Shown here: positions 60,493 through 64,000 of the stretch, one piece after another
How the letters are laid out: each line of letters opens with the position of its first letter
Numbering within the stretch: position 1 is the stretch's first letter
DNA from: Blastobasis lacticolella
Taxonomy: Eukaryota; Arthropoda; Insecta; Lepidoptera; Blastobasidae
DNA length: 64,000 nucleotides
Assembly (NCBI GenBank): GCA_905147135.1
Contig: LR990045.1
Location: forward strand, 15,290,173 to 15,354,172
Reading direction: 5' to 3'
Made by a program: the position numbers and the translations under genes
Notes under the pieces: generated by a model
The model's input: the letters and a program-made list of their open reading frames with translations, nothing else
Databases searched by the model: none
What the model was told of the DNA's origin: nothing

Positions 60493-63099
60493 GATAGCCT
60501 TTCATCATCTCCCTTTTAGCCCTTAAAAACCATGATTCAAGATGTCAAGGCTGACCCTGGGCCCTCGTGCACAACCGGGATATTGGCTTGTATGTTACTG
60601 AGTACTTGGCATAAAAAACCTTTTAATTTAGACGTCCTCGATATATTATGACGGATTTTAAATAAACAAATGAACGTATTCGTTGAACGTACAATATAAT
60701 CATCACCATGAACAGCCCGCAACGGCTGCACATGAGTCTCCATATCAGTGCATGGTTTGCCATAACTTTTTTTATGCCACTAAGTTACAAACTGTCCATC
60801 AGATGGTAAGCAGTTACTGTAGCCTTTTGCAATAAACTCCACGCTTAGCATTACACTGACGAGAGATTTTCTGAACTCTAGAGGTCACCCTCTGACATTA
60901 GTCGCCTTGAACCACCATACCTACATACAAATGAAAGGGGTTTTAATGTAATGTTGTAGACAAACAGGCTAGCGAGCGGGCCATCTGACGGAAAGAGCAA
61001 CATTAGAGGTCACTGGATTCATTCATTCGGAACAGCATAAAAACAAAATCGACAAGAACAAAGATGGATCATTTCATGGCTTCATTAACTATCTAATGCA
61101 AAATCTAGTGACAATTCAGTTATAAACAAGCATTGCAATATCGCGCGTTACTGTGTTATCTATGAATCGTCGTCATACGAGCATAATCATAACATGTACG
61201 CAGATTCACGGAACACTTTACATTGCGAATTGTTGTTATTTGATGCAACTTTAATTTCAGTGAAGTGAGTAATTATGGAGTTTGGAGCTCTATGACTAAG
61301 CCAGCCCCGCTAGCCAATAGATAATTCTTCACTATGTTACCTATGTTGGCTACTGGCTATGGCGTCTAAAAAATTAGAGTAGTGTAAGATTATTATTATG
61401 CCAAACTCAGTTATCCACTGAGAGATCCAATAGCCCTTCTGATAAAAGTGCAGAACCACATGTATCTCTAATTTATTAAATTCAACCACTTTACGAACCC
61501 TAGTACACACGGTTATAGCAAATAGCAGACCTCTCTACGCGTCTGAACCCGTGTTTGAGCCCACTCAAGGGGTTAAGCAAGCAGTAATAAGCTAACGTAG
61601 GCATTGGACATACCACCACCACCTGTTTCAATACACCCAAATACAATTCATTGGTAAGTATGTTAACGTCCAATGGCAATGTACACTCTTTTGTAACATA
61701 AAAGAAAGTTTTATCGTGTTGATGATAAAGCATTATAGCAGTTGGTGAAAATCTGCCTAATTATTATTCAGATAACAAAAGGAATTATGTTATAATGCGC
61801 TGGCGGAGTTATCTTGTAACAAACACGACTCGCTTACTATAAATAAAAACATTAAATACTATATTAATATATAGATAGATAAACTTTTCGATTGCATCCA
61901 AAAGTTTTAAAACATTGCAAAAAGCTTAAATAATCTGTGGGCAGTGGCGGCCTTATCGGTGCAAGGGATCTCTTCCAGGCAACCTTTAGCCTACACATTA
62001 GACTGGATTTTACTGGAACTATGAGGGGTAAATTTAAAAGTTTTTGTTATTTTAATATATGTACCTATTAACATGATATCATGGGCATTTCACTTATTTC
62101 GATTTGTATATTTAGCCTAAAATAAATGATGATCAAGGTTTCATTTAGTTTCGCATGCCCCTTTATCCTATTTGTAATAAAATATTGCAAGTTAAATTTG
62201 ACCCATTTCCCGGTTTCATTCATGTAAGTTCGGTGCCAGTGCAATATTACGATAATATCAAGCTAATCTAATTATGGAGATGGAAGATAGCCATAAGAAT
62301 TCCTAAACTGCGCATGGTAAACCAATCGAGTTTGGGCTCGTTTGATTAGTCTGGACAAATATTTAGACAGGTGATAGAGAACGCGCGAAAAAACCTTTTA
62401 AAAAAGTATTGTTTCATTTGAACTTGTTTTTATTGAACAAGTTCAAATGACTAACCACAATCAGCATAGTCCGTTTGCCCGGACAAACCTGGCCCCGTCC
62501 AGATCTTCCATACTAAACTATTGGTTGTTTAGTTAGGAAGTTTCAATTCGGTTAGGTTTATGTTTGAGTTGAGTCAAAGTGCAGAGGATATTTAGGTTTC
62601 AATTCAGTTAGGATAGTTTTGTGTTGTGCCATAGCACAGTCGGGGCTGTGTCAACATGTCAAACGATATGCCCAGGCAAATCTCGACCTGTCCAATTCGA
62701 CGATCGGCTTTAGACATTCATACGACGACATACATGGATGAATAAACATCCAAATAAATGTTATTCATTATTGAAAATTGTAGGACTAGAATGTAACTGT
62801 ACTATAAAAATAGTGGTATTTGTAAAACAATGCAAAATAAAACGAAAGTTGCGGCAAATGTAGTGTCAGTCACATATGGAATTACCCATAAGTGACATTA
62901 GCAGACATTACTAACAAAACAACAACTGATCTGTATAGCATTAGCTGCTGCAAACATTATACAGGGTCAGATACCATGACTCATTCGGCCTACATTTAAT
63001 GCGCGTGCGGTCAAACGTCCATATATGATTCGATAATGGATGAAATAATAAATTATGCTAAAAAATCATGTAGGTACTTCATTACTTTGCGTGGTGGTT
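60493..63099. other. upstream intron of the SLC17-like gene or intergenic
   Basis: No exon recognised on either strand. 60540-60592 is a short SINE A 3' fragment. 60770-60930 is a decayed dispersed repeat. 60955-61002 is a minus-oriented LINE tail. The rest is AT-rich and unique. Confidence 0.55.
62414..62450. repeat. hairpin, 15-bp perfect stem, 7-nt loop
   Basis: TCATTTGAACTTGTT (62414-62428) pairs with 62436-62450. Confidence 0.95.
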
Positions 63100-63256
63100 A
63101 TCTTGCCGTTAATGTCCCGGTTATGCTCTCGCGCGCGAGGGCCCGGGGTCTGCCTTGACCATGATCTAGGATTTGGCAGATCAGGTAATTACAGTGTAGC
63201 GATTGCCATCTGACCTCCGTGACCCTGTTAACAGGGAAACCTGGCCAGATTGTACT
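63100..63256 (-). mobile_element. SINE family A, 5'-truncated copy
   Basis: TTAATGTCCCGGTTATGCTC, GATTTGGCAGATCAGGTAAT and CAGGGAAACCTGGCCAGATT match the body of the family in reverse; the tRNA head is missing. Confidence 0.85.
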
Positions 63257-63778
63257 TAATTTCTTTGCCTACAAGGCGACTAATGTCTTCTTATGAAGTT
63301 TCTGATATGAGTTTCTGATAATGGCAAAAGCCTCTACTAATGTGGAGGCGGGTCATGTGTAGCAGGAGACCGTTGTGGGCTGTGATAGAGCCATTTGCTC
63401 CCATGTTGGGTATTTAGGCTACCTTGCTTATTCTGTCTAATCCAAAAGACAAAAAAACGAATCTAAATATATAGCAAAAGTAAGATGCCGAAAGTTGTCA
63501 TTGACGTCTGAAGATTAGTAAATTACACCCAATAGAGTCAATGTTCCATAGGGTTAATTGTGAATTCCTTCAAGAACAGATTGGACGAGTGGCTGAAGTC
63601 AAACAAACTGTCTCTACTTGATTTAAAATGACTTTCAACACTGTGTGATATAGACACATCAGCAACAATGCTGCTCGTCTATAACCTAAATAAATAAATA
63701 ATAAACTTCTCAGATAGGTGGCAACATTTCCTTTATTTATTTATTTCTTTTATTTACACAATAATGATATACAGAGAA

Positions 63779-64000
63779 GAGCGTCGGTGGCCGAGCGGTC
63801 AGAGTATCCGACTCGTAAGCCAGAGGTCCTGGGTTCGGATCCCGCTCCGGCCATGTACCAATGTCTGTTTTCTTAGTTATGTACATTAGTTGAATACTAA
63901 CCGATGCTCTTACGGAGAGGGAAACATCGTGATGAAACCTGCACATTCAGGCGACTGGATGTGTAACCATGATCCAATCTGGTCAGGTTTCCCTGGTAGC
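63779..64000 (+). mobile_element. SINE family A, running off the window
   Basis: The best-preserved tRNA-like head: TGGCCGAGCGG, then CCGACTCGTAAGCCAGAGG, GGTTCGGATCC and CTCCGGCCA, followed by the family body up to base 64000. An AAAT/TTTA-rich LINE tail lies just upstream (63720-63765). Confidence 0.9.

Noticed and set aside
63779..63853. Possible functional tRNA gene
   Set aside because: The A and B boxes are good, but the anticodon stem pairs poorly, and the head is followed by a body repeated at five other places; it is a SINE head. The same holds for 12136-12210 and 17104-17186.
60493..64000. Search for upstream exons of the SLC17-like gene
   Set aside because: No segment matches TM1-6 motifs with splice sites; the exons must lie beyond the window.
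1..64000. CRISPR array, phage, operon or bacterial defence system
   Set aside because: The sequence is clearly eukaryotic; no regularly spaced repeats or clustered prokaryotic genes are present.

Overview
This is eukaryotic, insect-type genomic DNA, most probably from a moth or butterfly (Lepidoptera). Reasons: an AT-rich background with scattered GC-rich islands; short GT-AG introns around conserved exons; tRNA-headed SINEs; and many worn 3' ends of non-LTR retrotransposons with lepidopteran-style tails. There are no bacterial operons, CRISPR arrays or rRNA genes. Almost all short open frames are chance frames.

Two real protein-coding genes are supported, both on the minus strand. (1) 25834-41167 is the complete coding region of hairy (h), a bHLH-Orange-WRPW repressor. 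It has four coding exons joined in phase, giving 248 residues, and a 13.8 kb first intron. The protein keeps the fly-like MVTG start, the proline-containing basic region, a CtBP-type PLALV motif and the Groucho-binding WRPW end. (2) 53108-59719 is the 3' half of a 12-TM SLC17/MFS anion transporter of the sialin / Na-phosphate cotransporter-like group. Six exons encode the last 237 residues, and the N-terminal exons lie beyond base 64000.

Layout: 1-25 kb is a gene-poor flank 3' of h. It holds two non-autonomous hAT elements with perfect 8-bp target duplications (420-844 and 16001-16907), an inverted tail-to-tail SINE pair (12136-12777), a tRNA-Gly-derived SINE (16916-17190), and LINE fragments at 14120, 15215 and 23267. 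25.8-41.3 kb is h; its large intron carries GC-rich islands, a locally duplicated module (36.7-38.4 kb) and a few repeats. 41.3-53 kb is intergenic. 53-60 kb is the transporter; one of its introns holds a GC-rich, frameshifted, protein-like stretch with a TATA box and a heat-shock-element-like palindrome (55.1-56.5 kb). 60-64 kb is intron or upstream DNA rich in repeats.

The most unexpected signal is a set of about ten short, near-perfect hairpins (arms 11-20 bp, loops 1-23 nt) with unrelated sequences, spread over the whole window. They are far more frequent than chance allows. In one case (9217-9247) a diverged sister copy of the locus at 8.1 kb lacks the palindrome. This fits local template-switch mutation, a known source of new hairpins and possibly of new small RNAs. 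I saw no complete undescribed multi-gene system.
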